Assembly (NCBI GenBank): GCA_041398565.1
Contig: JAWKUN010000006.1
Location: 186,001 to 250,000 of the forward strand
Length of the DNA stretch: 64,000 bases
Source of the DNA: DATGPD01 sp041398565
GTDB lineage: Bacteria > Planctomycetota > UBA1135 > UBA2386
Direction: 5' to 3'
Numbering within the stretch: position 1 is the first letter of the stretch; every line of letters starts with the position of its first letter. This document shows, piece by piece, positions 25,736 to 34,669 of the stretch. A program made the translations under genes and the position numbers. A model generated the notes under the pieces. That model was given only the letters and a program-made list of their open reading frames with translations, made no database searches and had not been told where the DNA came from.

Positions 25736-27472
25736 ATGGATCGACACCGCGCGCCCGCCCTACCGGTTCTCCTGTCGCTCCTCGTGCCGTTCACGGCGCC
25801 GCTCGCGGCGCAGACGCGGCGCCCGAACGTGGTCCTCGTCATGACCGACGACCAGGGCTACGGCGATCTCGGAGTTCACGGGAACACCAAGATCCGAACG
25901 CCGCACCTCGACGCGCTCGCCGCCGAATCCGTGCGCCTGACCGACTACCACGTCGACCCGACGTGCTCGCCGACGCGCAGCGCGCTGCTGAGCGGGCGGT
26001 ATTCGACGCGGACCGGGGTCTGGCACACCATCATGGGGCGGTCGCTCATGGCCGCGGACGAGGTCACGCTCGCCGAGGTGTTCGCGGCCAACGGCTACCG
26101 AACCGGCATGTTCGGCAAGTGGCACCTCGGCGACAACGCGCCGTGCCGGCCACAGGACCAAGGCTTCGAGCACGCCGTCTGGCACCACGGGGGCGGCGTC
26201 GGGCAGGGACCCGACTTCTGGGGCAACGACTACTTCGACGACACCTACGACGTCGACGGGACCTGGCGGCGCTTCGACGGCTACTGCACCGACGTCTGGT
26301 TCCGCGAGGCGACCGAGTTCATCAGCAAGAAGGACGACCGACCCTTCTTCGTCTACCTGGCGACCAATGCGCCCCACGGCCCCTACCACGTCGACGAAGC
26401 GTACTCGCGGCCGTACCTCGACGCGGGCGTGCCGGCGACGATGGCCAGGTTCTACGGCATGATCACGAACATCGACGACAACGTCGGTCGTCTGCGGGCC
26501 TTCCTGCGCGACGAGGGGCTGGCCGACGACACCCTGTTCCTGTTCACCACCGACAACGGCACGGCGGCCGGCGACGCCGCGGTCGCCGCAGAGAAAGGCG
26601 AGTGGCGCGGATTCAACGCCGGCATGCGCGGCAACAAGGGCTCGGAGTACGACGGCGGGCACCGCGTGCCGTTCTTCGCCCACTGGCCGGCCGGCGGCAT
26701 CGTCGGCGGTCGCGACATCGCCGCGCTCGCCGCCCATGTCGACGTTCTGCCGACGCTCGTCGAGCTCTGCGGACTGGAGAAGCCGGCGACGAAAGCACTC
26801 GACGGCGCGTCGTTCGCGAGTGCACTGAGGGGCAGAGGCACGCCGCCTTCGGAGCGCACGATGTTCGTGCACTCGCAGCGCCTCGAGCACCCGAAGAAGT
26901 GGCGCAAGTGCGCGGTCATGACTCAGCAGTGGCGCCTGGTGAACGGCGACGAACTGTTCGACATCGCCGCCGACCCCGGCCAGCGCACCGACGTCGCCGC
27001 CGCGCACGAAGACGTCGTCGCGCGGCTGCGCGAGGCTTACGAGGGCTGGTGGGCATCCCTCGAGCCCGTGTTCGACGACTACGTGCGCATCGACGTCGGC
27101 GGCGCCGAGGACCCGGTCGAGCTGATGTCGCACGACTGGCACACCGAGGACCGCGGCGTCCCGTGGCATCAGAACCACGTCAAGAACGGCTACGTCGGCA
27201 ACGGCCTGTGGGCGTTGCACGTGCGCGAGGGTGGCGACTACGAGATCACCCTGCGACGCTGGCCGGCACAGCTACAGCGAACGATGGACTGCGTGCACGC
27301 CGCGATCGCCGCCGGCGCGGTCACCGCCGAACGCGAAGTCGAGCCGGCGGCGACGCACGTCACGTTCCGCGTGACGCTGCCGCCTGGCCCGCTGATGCTC
27401 CAGACGACGCTGCGACGCACGGGGGGTGAGGAACACGGCGCGTACTTCGCGTCGATCCGCCGCATGCGCTGA
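25736..27472 (+). CDS. Secreted arylsulfatase-type sulfatase
   Basis: 578 aa from the ATG at 25736, with GCAGGAG upstream. Signal peptide to about residue 25 (PLAAQ). Metal-binding RPNVVLVMTDDQGYGD is at 29-44. The sulfatase signature CSPTR puts the formylglycine precursor at C77, of the Cys type requiring formylglycine-generating enzyme. GKWHLGD, APHGPYH and TTDNGT complete the active-site set. The last about 100 residues (from HVREGGDYEITLRRWP) form a beta domain seen in planctomycete sulfatases. It would hydrolyse sulfate esters, probably of algal polysaccharides, outside the cytosol. Confidence 0.92.
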   Translation: MDRHRAPALPVLLSLLVPFTAPLAAQTRRPNVVLVMTDDQGYGDLGVHGNTKIRTPHLDALAAESVRLTDYHVDPTCSPTRSALLSGRYSTRTGVWHTIMGRSLMAADEVTLAEVFAANGYRTGMFGKWHLGDNAPCRPQDQGFEHAVWHHGGGVGQGPDFWGNDYFDDTYDVDGTWRRFDGYCTDVWFREATEFISKKDDRPFFVYLATNAPHGPYHVDEAYSRPYLDAGVPATMARFYGMITNIDDNVGRLRAFLRDEGLADDTLFLFTTDNGTAAGDAAVAAEKGEWRGFNAGMRGNKGSEYDGGHRVPFFAHWPAGGIVGGRDIAALAAHVDVLPTLVELCGLEKPATKALDGASFASALRGRGTPPSERTMFVHSQRLEHPKKWRKCAVMTQQWRLVNGDELFDIAADPGQRTDVAAAHEDVVARLREAYEGWWASLEPVFDDYVRIDVGGAEDPVELMSHDWHTEDRGVPWHQNHVKNGYVGNGLWALHVREGGDYEITLRRWPAQLQRTMDCVHAAIAAGAVTAEREVEPAATHVTFRVTLPPGPLMLQTTLRRTGGEEHGAYFASIRRMR

Positions 27473-27585
27473 CCTCGTGCGCGACGCCGGCCCGCGCCAT
27501 CCGACCGGTCCCGACCCTTGCGGCCGGCGGCGGGGCGGCGATGATGACAGGCCTGCCCCGAGCCCCCGTTCGCCCAAGGTTCGGT

Positions 27586-28401
27586 ATGTCCTCGACGCCC
27601 TGTCGCCCCATCGCCCGCCCGCCGCGGCTCCCCGTCTCTCGCCACGCTCTGGTCGCGGTCGTTGCGCTCTTGTCGGCCCCCGCCGCTGCCCAACGCGGTG
27701 GCGGCCGGCAGGACGAGTTCGCCGACCGCTACGCGGTGCACATGGTCGACACCAAGTTGCCGCCAATCGAAGGGCAGACGGACAGCAAGGAGCGTCTGGC
27801 CGCGATCCCATTGGTGCAGCAGGCGAAGAAGGAGGGGCACCTGGCGTTCCTCTACCTCTACGACTCGAGCGTCGACGCGCCGAAGCGCGAGACGTTCGAC
27901 CAGATCATCTTCGGCAACCAAGAGGTCGGCATCGCCCTGCGTTGCTTCTACTGCGCGCGCGTCGACATCGCCGGCGACGACGATGCACGCGCCAAGTTCG
28001 GGCGCAAGCTGCCGCTGTTCGTGGCCTTCAACGACAAGGGAGTGTGGGCCGGCGAGACCTCCCTGCCGGGCTACAAGGCCGCGCTGCGCTCGATGATCGG
28101 CATGCTGGAGAAGGCAGCGGCCGGCCACGTCAAGCCGACCCTCGAAGCCTTCTCCAAGACCTACCGCGACACCCTGCGCGAGCTGCGCGTGGTGACCGGC
28201 AACAAGCGCATGCTCGAGCAGCGCCGTGCCCGCGCCGACGACAAGAAGAAGGCGCAGTACGACAAGGAAGCCAAGGAGCTGGCAGCACAGGAGCAGAAGC
28301 TCCTGGAAGCGGAGAAGACCGCGCTCGAGAAGGCGAACCCGCCGCCGCGCCACCCCGAGGCCAAGCCGTTCGGACGTGCCGAGCGCGGGCGCGGCCGCTG
28401 A
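27586..28401 (+). CDS. Secreted thioredoxin-like protein with charged coiled-coil tail
   Basis: 271 aa from the ATG at 27586 (an alternative ATG at 27541 adds 15 residues). A positively charged N-region and hydrophobic stretch ending SAPAAAQ form a signal peptide. The middle (GHLAFLYLYDSSVDAPKRETF, then VGIALRCFYCARVDI, KLPLFVAFNDKG) follows the thioredoxin-like fold, but there is no CxxC at the usual place; the only close cysteines (CFYC) are on a later strand. The last 70 residues form a highly charged helix (KKKAQYDKEAKELAAQEQKL). Function unknown. Confidence 0.55.
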   Translation: MSSTPCRPIARPPRLPVSRHALVAVVALLSAPAAAQRGGGRQDEFADRYAVHMVDTKLPPIEGQTDSKERLAAIPLVQQAKKEGHLAFLYLYDSSVDAPKRETFDQIIFGNQEVGIALRCFYCARVDIAGDDDARAKFGRKLPLFVAFNDKGVWAGETSLPGYKAALRSMIGMLEKAAAGHVKPTLEAFSKTYRDTLRELRVVTGNKRMLEQRRARADDKKKAQYDKEAKELAAQEQKLLEAEKTALEKANPPPRHPEAKPFGRAERGRGR

Positions 28402-28410
28402 CAGCGCGCG

Positions 28411-28457
28411 GCCGGCGCTCAGCGGTGGAGCCTGGCTCCATCCGCTGCAAGGCTGGC
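28411..28457. repeat. Dispersed hairpin repeat between convergent genes (copy 1)
   Basis: A 47-bp imperfect palindrome (arms GCCGGCGCTCAGCGGTGGA and TCCATCCGCTGCAAGGCTGGC) lies between the stops of two convergent genes, so it could act as a bidirectional terminator. A close copy occurs at 47828-47873, next to the integron integrase, with paired changes in the stem. Confidence 0.65.
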
Positions 28458-28498
28458 GCGATGACCCGACGACTTCTGTCGTCCGGCCATCGCCGACT

Positions 28499-31141
28499 TC
28501 AGCGGCCGAGCACGGCCCGCACGTCGGTCAGCGGCAGCGGCAGCAGGCGCGCCGAACGGCCGTCGGCGATGGCCGCCTGGAAGTAGAGCCGCGCTCCTGG
28601 ACGCAGCTGCGGCACGTTCCAGCGCGCGCAGGCGCACACGGGATCGAAGCCGACGAGCACCGGCCAGGTCCACAGCCGGGTGAAGCCGGCGCCGATGTCG
28701 AAGTCGACGTAGCCCGGCAGCGAACTCGGCGCGTTGCTGTCGCTCAACGCCAGCAACGCCACCGCACTCGGATCGGACGTACCGAGGGTGGCGATGAGGT
28801 CGAAGGCGCTGCTCACGGTCGGCGGCGCGCCGAGCACGTGTGTCTGCGGAGCGTTGAGTTGGACGCTCACCGTGTCGCTGCCACGGGCACCGTTGAACGC
28901 GCGCACCGCGTAGGCGGTCGGCGCCTGGCCCTGCGGCGGATACACCTCGAGAGTCGACTCGTCGACGATGCGGAACCAGCCGTCGCGCCAGCTCGAGGCG
29001 TCGCGGCCGGTGATGGTCTGGCGCCCGAACGTCACGTGGGTCACCGCGTCCATCACTTCGCCGCGCAGGGTGAACGGCTGGTCGCCGACGTTGGGGAGGA
29101 TGGCAGGCGACACCGAGAACAGACGCGGGTTCCGCCGCTGGAACGAAGCCAGGCCGTACTGCGGGAAGAGGTCGCCCGTCGGCCATGAGGTCACCGCGTC
29201 GGCGAGGTCTTGCAGGCGCGACCTCTGCGGGTCGGCGCCGCTCTTGGCGAAGAAGGCGGCGATCGCCACGCCGTCGCTGCGCACGATCACCTCGGTGCGC
29301 GTGCCGTTCATCGTGCCGCCCTTGCCGTGCGCGATGACGCCGTTCTGCCGCTGCTCCCATGCGAAGCCGCCGTGGTCGACGGTGTTGATGCCGGTCGGCG
29401 CAGCCATGGCCGCCTCCGACGTCGCCCGCCGCAGCAGCAACTCGTCCCAACCCAGCACGTAGGCGCCGCTGAGCAGGCGCACGTAGTCGACCGCCGACGT
29501 GATCAGGCCACCCGGCGCGGTGGTGCGGTTGAGGTCGAAGCCGCCGCCGTACTGCTTGGCGAGCAGGCGCCGGTCGGTGTGGATGTTGCTGCCGCCGGTC
29601 GCCAGGCGGTCGAGCCGGTAGCTGGTCTCGCCCTGGTACATCGGCCACTGATTGCGACCGACCCACAAGCGCGTCACGCCGAGCGGCGCGCCGACGTCCT
29701 CGCGCAGGAAACGCTCGAGGGTCTTGCCGGATGCGCGCTCCACGGTCGAGCCGAGCACCGTGTAGCCCTCGTTGGTGTAGGACGACACGGTGCGCGGCGG
29801 CCAGTTGAGCGGCTGCGTCGCGATGTAGCGCGTCGTGTTCCAGGAGCTGACCGGCAGGGTCGGATTGGTCGGCGACAGCCAGTTCATCACCGCCAGCACG
29901 TTGGTGTCGCGCAGGATGCCCGACGTGTGCTGGATCAGATCCTCGATGCGGATCGTGTTGAAGTTCGGGTCGTTGCCGGTGAGGCCGAGCACCTGCGAAG
30001 CGTTGCTGGTCATCCCGTACGACGAGTTCATGTCGCTCAGGCGCTGCGCCGCCAGCGCCACCAGCGGCTTCGAGCAGCTCGCCAGACGGAACATCGTCGT
30101 CGGCTGCACGATCGGATGCCCGTTCTCGGCGAAGGTGTAGCCGCGCGCCATGATCAGGCGGCCGTCCTTGGCGATGGCCAGCGCGCTGGCCCGCGCCTTG
30201 GTGGCGCGCATGCGTGCCCACATGTGGTCGTCGAAGGCCGGCAGTCCGGTCGGCACGCGGCTGGCGAGGATGGCGCCGGTCGTCGTCTCGATGCGTGGGT
30301 CGACCGTCTCCCGCTGCACGAACACCGCCGACCAGCGGGTGCTGCTGCCGACGTTGCCGGCGTGCGCGACCAGCGGGTAGTAGCCTTGCGCCAACCTCTG
30401 GGTGAACTCGGTCTGGTACTGCGCCGAGGTCATGTCGAAGCGCTGCTCCCACGGGCCGGCCTGGTCGTCCATCCAGATGCCGCCGTATTCGAAGAAGTTC
30501 GACAGCGTCACGAACACCGGGCGCCCGTGCGCCGACACCATGGCGGCGGCGCGCTGCGTGAACGTCGCCAGGTCGTCGCCCACCGAGTAGCCCCAGACCG
30601 TGCCGTCGGGGTTCGCCTCGAACACGACGCTGTAGCGCGGCGCGGTGCTGAGCCCGTGGATGGCCAGGCACGTGAGCTTGCGTCCCTGACTCACCGCGTC
30701 GTTGCACTCGGTGTCGAGAGTGGCGCGGTCGATGTTGTTGAGGTGGCGCGTGCCCACGCCGTCTTGTACGAACACGCCCGAGAACACGGTGGCGGTGCCC
30801 GCCCCGGCGGCCGTCACCAGCTGCGGCCGGTAGCCGTTCACCCGCATCAGCGCGGTCGAGGTGTTGAACTGCGTCTCCGAGCAACCGTGCACCACCGAGA
30901 AGGCCGGACCCGGCCGCCGGATCCACACCGCGGTGTAGTGGTGGGCCGAGAGCGTGCCGGCGATGCTGAGCGACAAGAGCCGGTAGCCCTGCGGCTTGAG
31001 GCTGTCGTGCTGGGCGATGTGCGACGCTTCGGAGACACCGTGGTAGGCGACGATCTGCGCCGTGGCCACAGCCGCGGGCGCGACGATGCACAGGGCCAGA
31101 GTGGCCGCGCGCCGCGCGGTCGAGAGGATGGAGGCTTGCAT
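28499..31141 (-). CDS. Secreted serine hydrolase (class C beta-lactamase fold) with tandem N-terminal repeats
   Basis: 880 aa with a signal peptide (to about residue 28). Residues 30-285 hold five repeats of the pattern GYRxxSLSIxG...YxAVWxxRxGP, as found in polyglycine hydrolases and related proteins. Residues of about 295-665 form the serine hydrolase: SxxK motif at S355-K358 (SCSK), YTN near 450 and HGKGG near 600, the triad of class C beta-lactamases and D,D-peptidases. An IPT-like segment and a C-terminal beta domain typical of planctomycete exported proteins follow. A peptidase or esterase is more likely than a true beta-lactamase. Convergent with the thioredoxin-like gene. Confidence 0.8.
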   Translation of the reverse strand: MQASILSTARRAATLALCIVAPAAVATAQIVAYHGVSEASHIAQHDSLKPQGYRLLSLSIAGTLSAHHYTAVWIRRPGPAFSVVHGCSETQFNTSTALMRVNGYRPQLVTAAGAGTATVFSGVFVQDGVGTRHLNNIDRATLDTECNDAVSQGRKLTCLAIHGLSTAPRYSVVFEANPDGTVWGYSVGDDLATFTQRAAAMVSAHGRPVFVTLSNFFEYGGIWMDDQAGPWEQRFDMTSAQYQTEFTQRLAQGYYPLVAHAGNVGSSTRWSAVFVQRETVDPRIETTTGAILASRVPTGLPAFDDHMWARMRATKARASALAIAKDGRLIMARGYTFAENGHPIVQPTTMFRLASCSKPLVALAAQRLSDMNSSYGMTSNASQVLGLTGNDPNFNTIRIEDLIQHTSGILRDTNVLAVMNWLSPTNPTLPVSSWNTTRYIATQPLNWPPRTVSSYTNEGYTVLGSTVERASGKTLERFLREDVGAPLGVTRLWVGRNQWPMYQGETSYRLDRLATGGSNIHTDRRLLAKQYGGGFDLNRTTAPGGLITSAVDYVRLLSGAYVLGWDELLLRRATSEAAMAAPTGINTVDHGGFAWEQRQNGVIAHGKGGTMNGTRTEVIVRSDGVAIAAFFAKSGADPQRSRLQDLADAVTSWPTGDLFPQYGLASFQRRNPRLFSVSPAILPNVGDQPFTLRGEVMDAVTHVTFGRQTITGRDASSWRDGWFRIVDESTLEVYPPQGQAPTAYAVRAFNGARGSDTVSVQLNAPQTHVLGAPPTVSSAFDLIATLGTSDPSAVALLALSDSNAPSSLPGYVDFDIGAGFTRLWTWPVLVGFDPVCACARWNVPQLRPGARLYFQAAIADGRSARLLPLPLTDVRAVLGR

Positions 31142-31290
31142 GAGGCTCGATTCCGGGGTTTCACGGACCCGAGTTCCGGGTGCGCCTGCGGTTCACCGGC
31201 GGTTCGAGAAAAAGCCCCGCGGCACGCCCGCGAGGCCCGGGATCGGGCCGCCTCGGACCACCGCAGGGGCCACAATCCGGGCCAGCCGCC

Positions 31291-32178
31291 ATGAGTGTCG
31301 ACAGGAGTGAACGCAGCCCGCCCGCCCGCTCCCCGCGCGACTCGGCGACCCGACGTGCCTTCGACGCGATCCCGCCGCCGGCCATGGTCCTCCTCGGCAT
31401 CGTCAGCGTTCAGATGGGCTCGGTACTGGCCAAGCAGCTCTTCGGAGCGGTGGGCAGCTTCGGAACGGTTGCGCTGCGACAGTCCTTCGCGGCGGCAGTG
31501 CTGCTGTCGCTGTGGCGGCCTTCTCTGCGCGTGACCGGTCGCACGCGGACCGTCGTGCTCGCTTACGGTGCGACCCTCGGCGCGATGAACCTGTGCTTCT
31601 ATTCCGCCCTGGCCCGGATCCCGCTGGGGATCGCCGTGACCGTCGAGTTCCTCGGGCCCTTGGCAGTCGCCCTGGCGGGGTCGCGACGGTGGCTGGACGT
31701 CCTCTGGGCCCTGCTCGCGGCGGGCGGAGTCGCCTTGTTGATGGAGGGGCCCGGCGACCTCGACCCCGTCGGCCTGGTGTTGGCCGTCGGCGCGGGAGCG
31801 TGCTGGGCCCTGTACATCCTCCTCGGTGCCGCGCTGGGCCGCCACACCGCCGAGAGCAACGGCCTGGCTCTGAGCATGGCCGTCGCGGCTTCGATCGTCC
31901 TGCCGGTCGGAATCGCCGAGAGCGGAACAGCGCTGCTCCAGCCGTGGGTCGTGGTCACCGGCTTCGGCGTGGCGTTGCTGTCATCCGTGATCCCCTACTC
32001 GCTCGATCTCGAAGCGCTGCGCCGGATGCCGCCGCGCGTGTTCGGCATCTTGATGAGTCTCGAACCGGCCATGGCCGCCGTCGTCGGCCTCGTCCTGCTG
32101 CAGGAGTCGCTGCGCTGGCCGCAGTGGATCGCGGTGGTGTGCGTCGTGACCGCATCGGTCGGTGCCATGCGCCGGTGA
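31291..32178 (+). CDS. EamA/RhtA-type transporter
   Basis: 295 aa from the ATG at 31291, with ten predicted transmembrane helices arranged as two EamA repeats. Features of the RhtA (threonine/homoserine exporter) branch are visible: AKQLFGAVGSFGTVALRQ in the first half and SSVIPYSLDLEALRRMPPRVFGILMSLEPAMAAVVG in the second. It probably exports amino acids or related metabolites across the inner membrane. It sits just outside the apparent distal end of the integron and is read toward it. Confidence 0.85.
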   Translation: MSVDRSERSPPARSPRDSATRRAFDAIPPPAMVLLGIVSVQMGSVLAKQLFGAVGSFGTVALRQSFAAAVLLSLWRPSLRVTGRTRTVVLAYGATLGAMNLCFYSALARIPLGIAVTVEFLGPLAVALAGSRRWLDVLWALLAAGGVALLMEGPGDLDPVGLVLAVGAGACWALYILLGAALGRHTAESNGLALSMAVAASIVLPVGIAESGTALLQPWVVVTGFGVALLSSVIPYSLDLEALRRMPPRVFGILMSLEPAMAAVVGLVLLQESLRWPQWIAVVCVVTASVGAMRR

Positions 32179-32349
32179 TCGGGCGCGTGGGCGCGAGATG
32201 GGCGGCAGGAACCCGGTCCTTGCCGACCTTGCCTTCCCGACGCCTCCAACCCCAGCATCGACCAAAGCGCGGAAGGTCGACTCGTGGTCGCGCAGCGAAC
32301 AGGCCGTCTGCTGACGGCTGCCAGCCTCTTGCGGCTCGCGCTCGCCCCG
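32179..32349. other. Probable distal boundary of the integron array
   Basis: Between the EamA gene and the last cassette gene. An attC is expected after the reductase gene. A GTTGGAG-like box near 32250 and a short inverted repeat near 32310-32330 are present, but the two boxes do not pair, so the exact end of the array cannot be fixed by eye. Confidence 0.3.
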
Positions 32350-32925
32350 TCACCGGGCACGCCGCTTCACTTCGTAGCGCAGCTCGACCATGCCGTTGGC
32401 GTAGGCCTTGACCTCTGCGAGGTGGAGGGCCACGTCGCTGTCCAGCCTGTCGAAGAACGAGATGCCGTCCCCGATCAGGATCGGCAGGATCGAGTAGGAG
32501 ATCTCGTCGGCCAGTCCGAGGCGCAGGCACTCACCCGCGACCGCGCCACCCCCCGCGAACCAGATGCGTCGAAACCTGGGCCGGAGACGGTCTTCGACGA
32601 GCCGAGCGAGGTCACCCGAGTAGAACTCGACGGACGCGCGGGTCCACGGCAGGTCACGGGTGGTGAGGACGAAGGTGGGCTTGTCGCCGTACGCCCATCC
32701 CAGACCCTTCGCCTCGAAACCGAGCGCGGTCTCGTAGGTCCGCGATCCCATGACGTAGCAGTCGATCGAAGCGAGGAACGCCGCGACGAATCCCGGATCC
32801 ATGGTGGCGCCGCCGGGGAACTCGTCCGAGGTCTCCATCCAATCCACACTCCCGTCCTTCCGGGCGACGAAGCCGTCGAGGCTCGCCGCCATGTGGATCG
32901 TGACGCGTGATTCGGAGTCTGTCAC
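32350..32925 (-). CDS. RibD C-terminal-domain / dihydrofolate reductase-like protein (integron cassette)
   Basis: 191 aa from a GTG at 32925 that has AGGAG 10 bp upstream. The N-terminus VTIHMAASLDGFVARKDGSVDWM, the NADP-binding MGSRTYETAL, and RRIWFAGGGAVAGECLRLGLADE are typical of the RibD_C family of NADPH-dependent reductases. These proteins are frequent cargo of chromosomal integrons. The natural substrate is unknown; trimethoprim resistance should not be assumed. It is the most distal recognisable cassette from the integrase. Confidence 0.85.
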   Translation of the reverse strand: MTDSESRVTIHMAASLDGFVARKDGSVDWMETSDEFPGGATMDPGFVAAFLASIDCYVMGSRTYETALGFEAKGLGWAYGDKPTFVLTTRDLPWTRASVEFYSGDLARLVEDRLRPRFRRIWFAGGGAVAGECLRLGLADEISYSILPILIGDGISFFDRLDSDVALHLAEVKAYANGMVELRYEVKRRAR

Positions 32926-33210
32926 TGTGATGCGATCTCCTGACCGGGCACGTGCGGGTGAGCGGACGCTCCGTTCGAATCCTACCCAGCCCCACTCCTG
33001 GCACCCAGGTGACAAGGACAAGGGCCAAGGCGGCCGGCCAGCCCATCGATCACCCGTCGAACGCCATCACGGCGGACAGAGCGCGTTCGACGCTGCACGG
33101 CATGGCCCCCGATTCAGGAACGAAGGCCACCGTGCCTGGCGCCCGTTCCGCCATGGCCGCGCGTCAGCTGCAGCGCCGAGGTGTGTCCTGTAGCTGGTTG
33201 GGCGGCGATC
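32926..33210. other. Spacer between distal cassettes
   Basis: 285 bp with no convincing gene. A core box GTTGGGC lies at 33195-33201, just after the stop of the next cassette gene; its partner box further down is not clear. This is probably a degenerate attC. Confidence 0.4.
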
Positions 33211-33576
33211 CTACTCTCCGCCCTGCCCGGCCCACCGATCGCGACCCTCCCAGAACGGACAACGAGGGCAGGCCGACCCCTCAGGGTAGTCGACGCCCTC
33301 CTCGTGAGGGCAGCCAATGATGGTAGGAGTCATGACGACGGTCTGAACACCGCGTCGAAGCAGCATCTGCAAGACCTCCATCTCGATCCCTCGGTCGGAG
33401 CGAACGTCTCCACGGTCAAGGACCCACCGCTCCAATTCGTCCGGTTCAGCGCCGTCGGTGGGGATGATGGCGACCGCCACCTTGCTCGCGATGCTGTCCG
33501 TGGGGCCGTAGAGCGCAACGGTCGCCAATGGGTGACCGCGAAAGCCGTGCTTGACCTTCTTGACGAGTCGTCGCAT
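33211..33576 (-). CDS. Hypothetical integron cassette protein
   Basis: 121 aa from the ATG at 33576; the longer open frame runs back through the preceding attC. The protein begins with a basic segment (MRRLVKKVKHGFRGHP), has ATVALYGPTDSIASKVAVAII and then VLQMLLRRGVQTVVMTPTIIGCPHEEGVDYPEG. Four C-terminal cysteines (CPHEEG, CPRCPFW) suggest a small zinc site. I do not recognise the family, but the layout (start 11 bp after an attC box) is that of a cassette gene. Confidence 0.65.
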   Translation of the reverse strand: MRRLVKKVKHGFRGHPLATVALYGPTDSIASKVAVAIIPTDGAEPDELERWVLDRGDVRSDRGIEMEVLQMLLRRGVQTVVMTPTIIGCPHEEGVDYPEGSACPRCPFWEGRDRWAGQGGE

Positions 33577-33586
33577 CGATGTGACC

Positions 33587-33650
33587 TGCCAACGTCTGAG
33601 CCGCTCAGCGGCGGGGCGTCTGCGCCGTCCGCGGGTGAGCATGGTTGGTC
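33587..33650 (-). repeat. attC site
   Basis: Outer boxes TGCCAAC (33587-33593) and GTTGGTC (33644-33650) flank the array's conserved inner sequence (CCGCTCAGCGGCGGGGCGTC). In minus orientation the R'' box GACCAAC matches the first bases of the upstream cassette, which starts TTGGTC at 34320. Confidence 0.75.
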
Positions 33651-33711
33651 GACACTCTAGCCGCCAGCGTCCTCACCCGCCGCGCGAACTCCATCGGTTG
33701 GCCTCGGGAGA

Positions 33712-33782
33712 GAACACACCGTCTCCGGCGCTCAGCCGCTTGCCCTCTGCGGCGCGTCACCTCCTGCGCCAAGCTGGGTCGC
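33712..33782 (-). repeat. Degenerate attC remnant
   Basis: The inner attC sequence (GGCGCTCAGCCGC ... TCTGCGGCGCGTC) is present, but neither outer box keeps the YAAC/GTTR form. The cassette as now delimited runs on to the attC at 33587-33650, so two former cassettes may have fused here. Confidence 0.5.
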
Positions 33783-34307
33783 GCGGAACAAGCACCATAC
33801 ATGGCACTTGGCATGGTCCTCCAGCGGGTAGTGCGTCTCCAACGCCTGCTGCACCTGCCGCGCTCGCTCCAGAGTGTCGAGCAAACCGTGCGCATTCAGC
33901 TCTCTGCCGTCGAAAGCAGCCGCAAAGCCGCCACAGTTCGTGAGTGCACTGATGCCTCCGCCGACGTCGACCAAGTCGTAGCCCGCGAACCGAAACTCGT
34001 GAGGACCGCCTGGCGGCGTCGGGTGCTCTTGCGGCTCACGGTAGACGCAGAGCAAGTTCTTGCCCGCGGGGCCACCGCACCGACCGAGGAGGTGGTCCAG
34101 GTCGGTGAAGTAGTCGAGCATGCAGTCCTCGTTGACGATGTGCGGCCAGTCGTCATCGCGAATCTCGTCGACGACCGAGGGGCACAGACAGCCATCGAGT
34201 GTGACCACTTCCGTCAGCTGCGTGAGCTTCGACCAAGCGACGTAGCTCGTCCATCTCTCGCCGCAGTGCGGTCCGAAACTCTCGGTCATGATGAACAAGG
34301 GGCCCAT
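33732..34307 (-). CDS. Hypothetical integron cassette protein
   Basis: 191 aa from the ATG at 34307, 7 bp after an attC box. The sequence is rich in Cys, Asp, Gly and aromatic residues (LDGCLCPSVVDEIRDDDW, NEDCMLDYFTDLDHLLGRCGG, LLCVYREPQE, AGYDLVDVGGG). No signal peptide or membrane segment is seen. The last residues run into a degenerate attC (33712-33782), so the native C-terminus may have been shorter. Family unknown. Confidence 0.65.
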   Translation of the reverse strand: MGPLFIMTESFGPHCGERWTSYVAWSKLTQLTEVVTLDGCLCPSVVDEIRDDDWPHIVNEDCMLDYFTDLDHLLGRCGGPAGKNLLCVYREPQEHPTPPGGPHEFRFAGYDLVDVGGGISALTNCGGFAAAFDGRELNAHGLLDTLERARQVQQALETHYPLEDHAKCHVWCLFRATQLGAGGDAPQRASG

Positions 34308-34313
34308 GGCGTC

Positions 34314-34376
34314 GACCAACGTGCTTCACGCTCAGCTGCGAACGCGTGCACCCGTCAGCGCCGCGTGTCGTTGGAC
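34314..34376 (-). repeat. attC site
   Basis: Boxes GACCAAC (34314-34320) and GTTGGAC (34370-34376) flank a 49-bp inner region with CGCTCAGCTGCG. It separates the hypothetical gene at 33732-34307 from a cassette without a clear gene. Confidence 0.75.
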
Positions 34377-34669
34377 ACCTCCTACCTGCGCGCGCCTGGA
34401 TTTCAACAAACTCCGCGAGCGATTCACGGCCACAGTTCCAGGCCTGCGCACGTAGCCGGACACATCGCGTCGCGCGGCCGCCACATGGCGAAGCTCCTCC
34501 TGGTACCTGATCCGAAGTGCTTGGATGACGCGGCGCCGTCCCACCTGATCCCGAGATCAGCTGGTGGTCCCAACGGTCTGCCGCTCAGCCGCGAGGCTGC
34601 CCAGTGCCTTGCTGCCGGTCGCGCCACCTCGCACGCCCCCGCCGCAGCCGCCGTGCCAGGGCAGGCCCG
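34377..34669. other. Cassette without recognisable gene
   Basis: 293 bp between an attC and the end of the acetyltransferase gene. Short frames exist on both strands, but none has convincing content. A half-attC (CCCAACGGTCTGCCGCTCAG) starts at 34567 and has no matching partner box. Non-coding or decayed cassettes of this kind are common in large integrons. Confidence 0.45.

Noticed and set aside
28419..31091. An 890-codon minus-strand frame overlapping the serine hydrolase.
   Set aside because: It is a frame-shadow of the hydrolase gene with Arg/Pro/Gly-rich, low-information content; the hydrolase frame carries the motifs.
32350..32925. A trimethoprim-resistance dihydrofolate reductase gene.
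   Set aside because: The sequence belongs to the RibD C-terminal family, and nothing in it supports folate metabolism or drug resistance.
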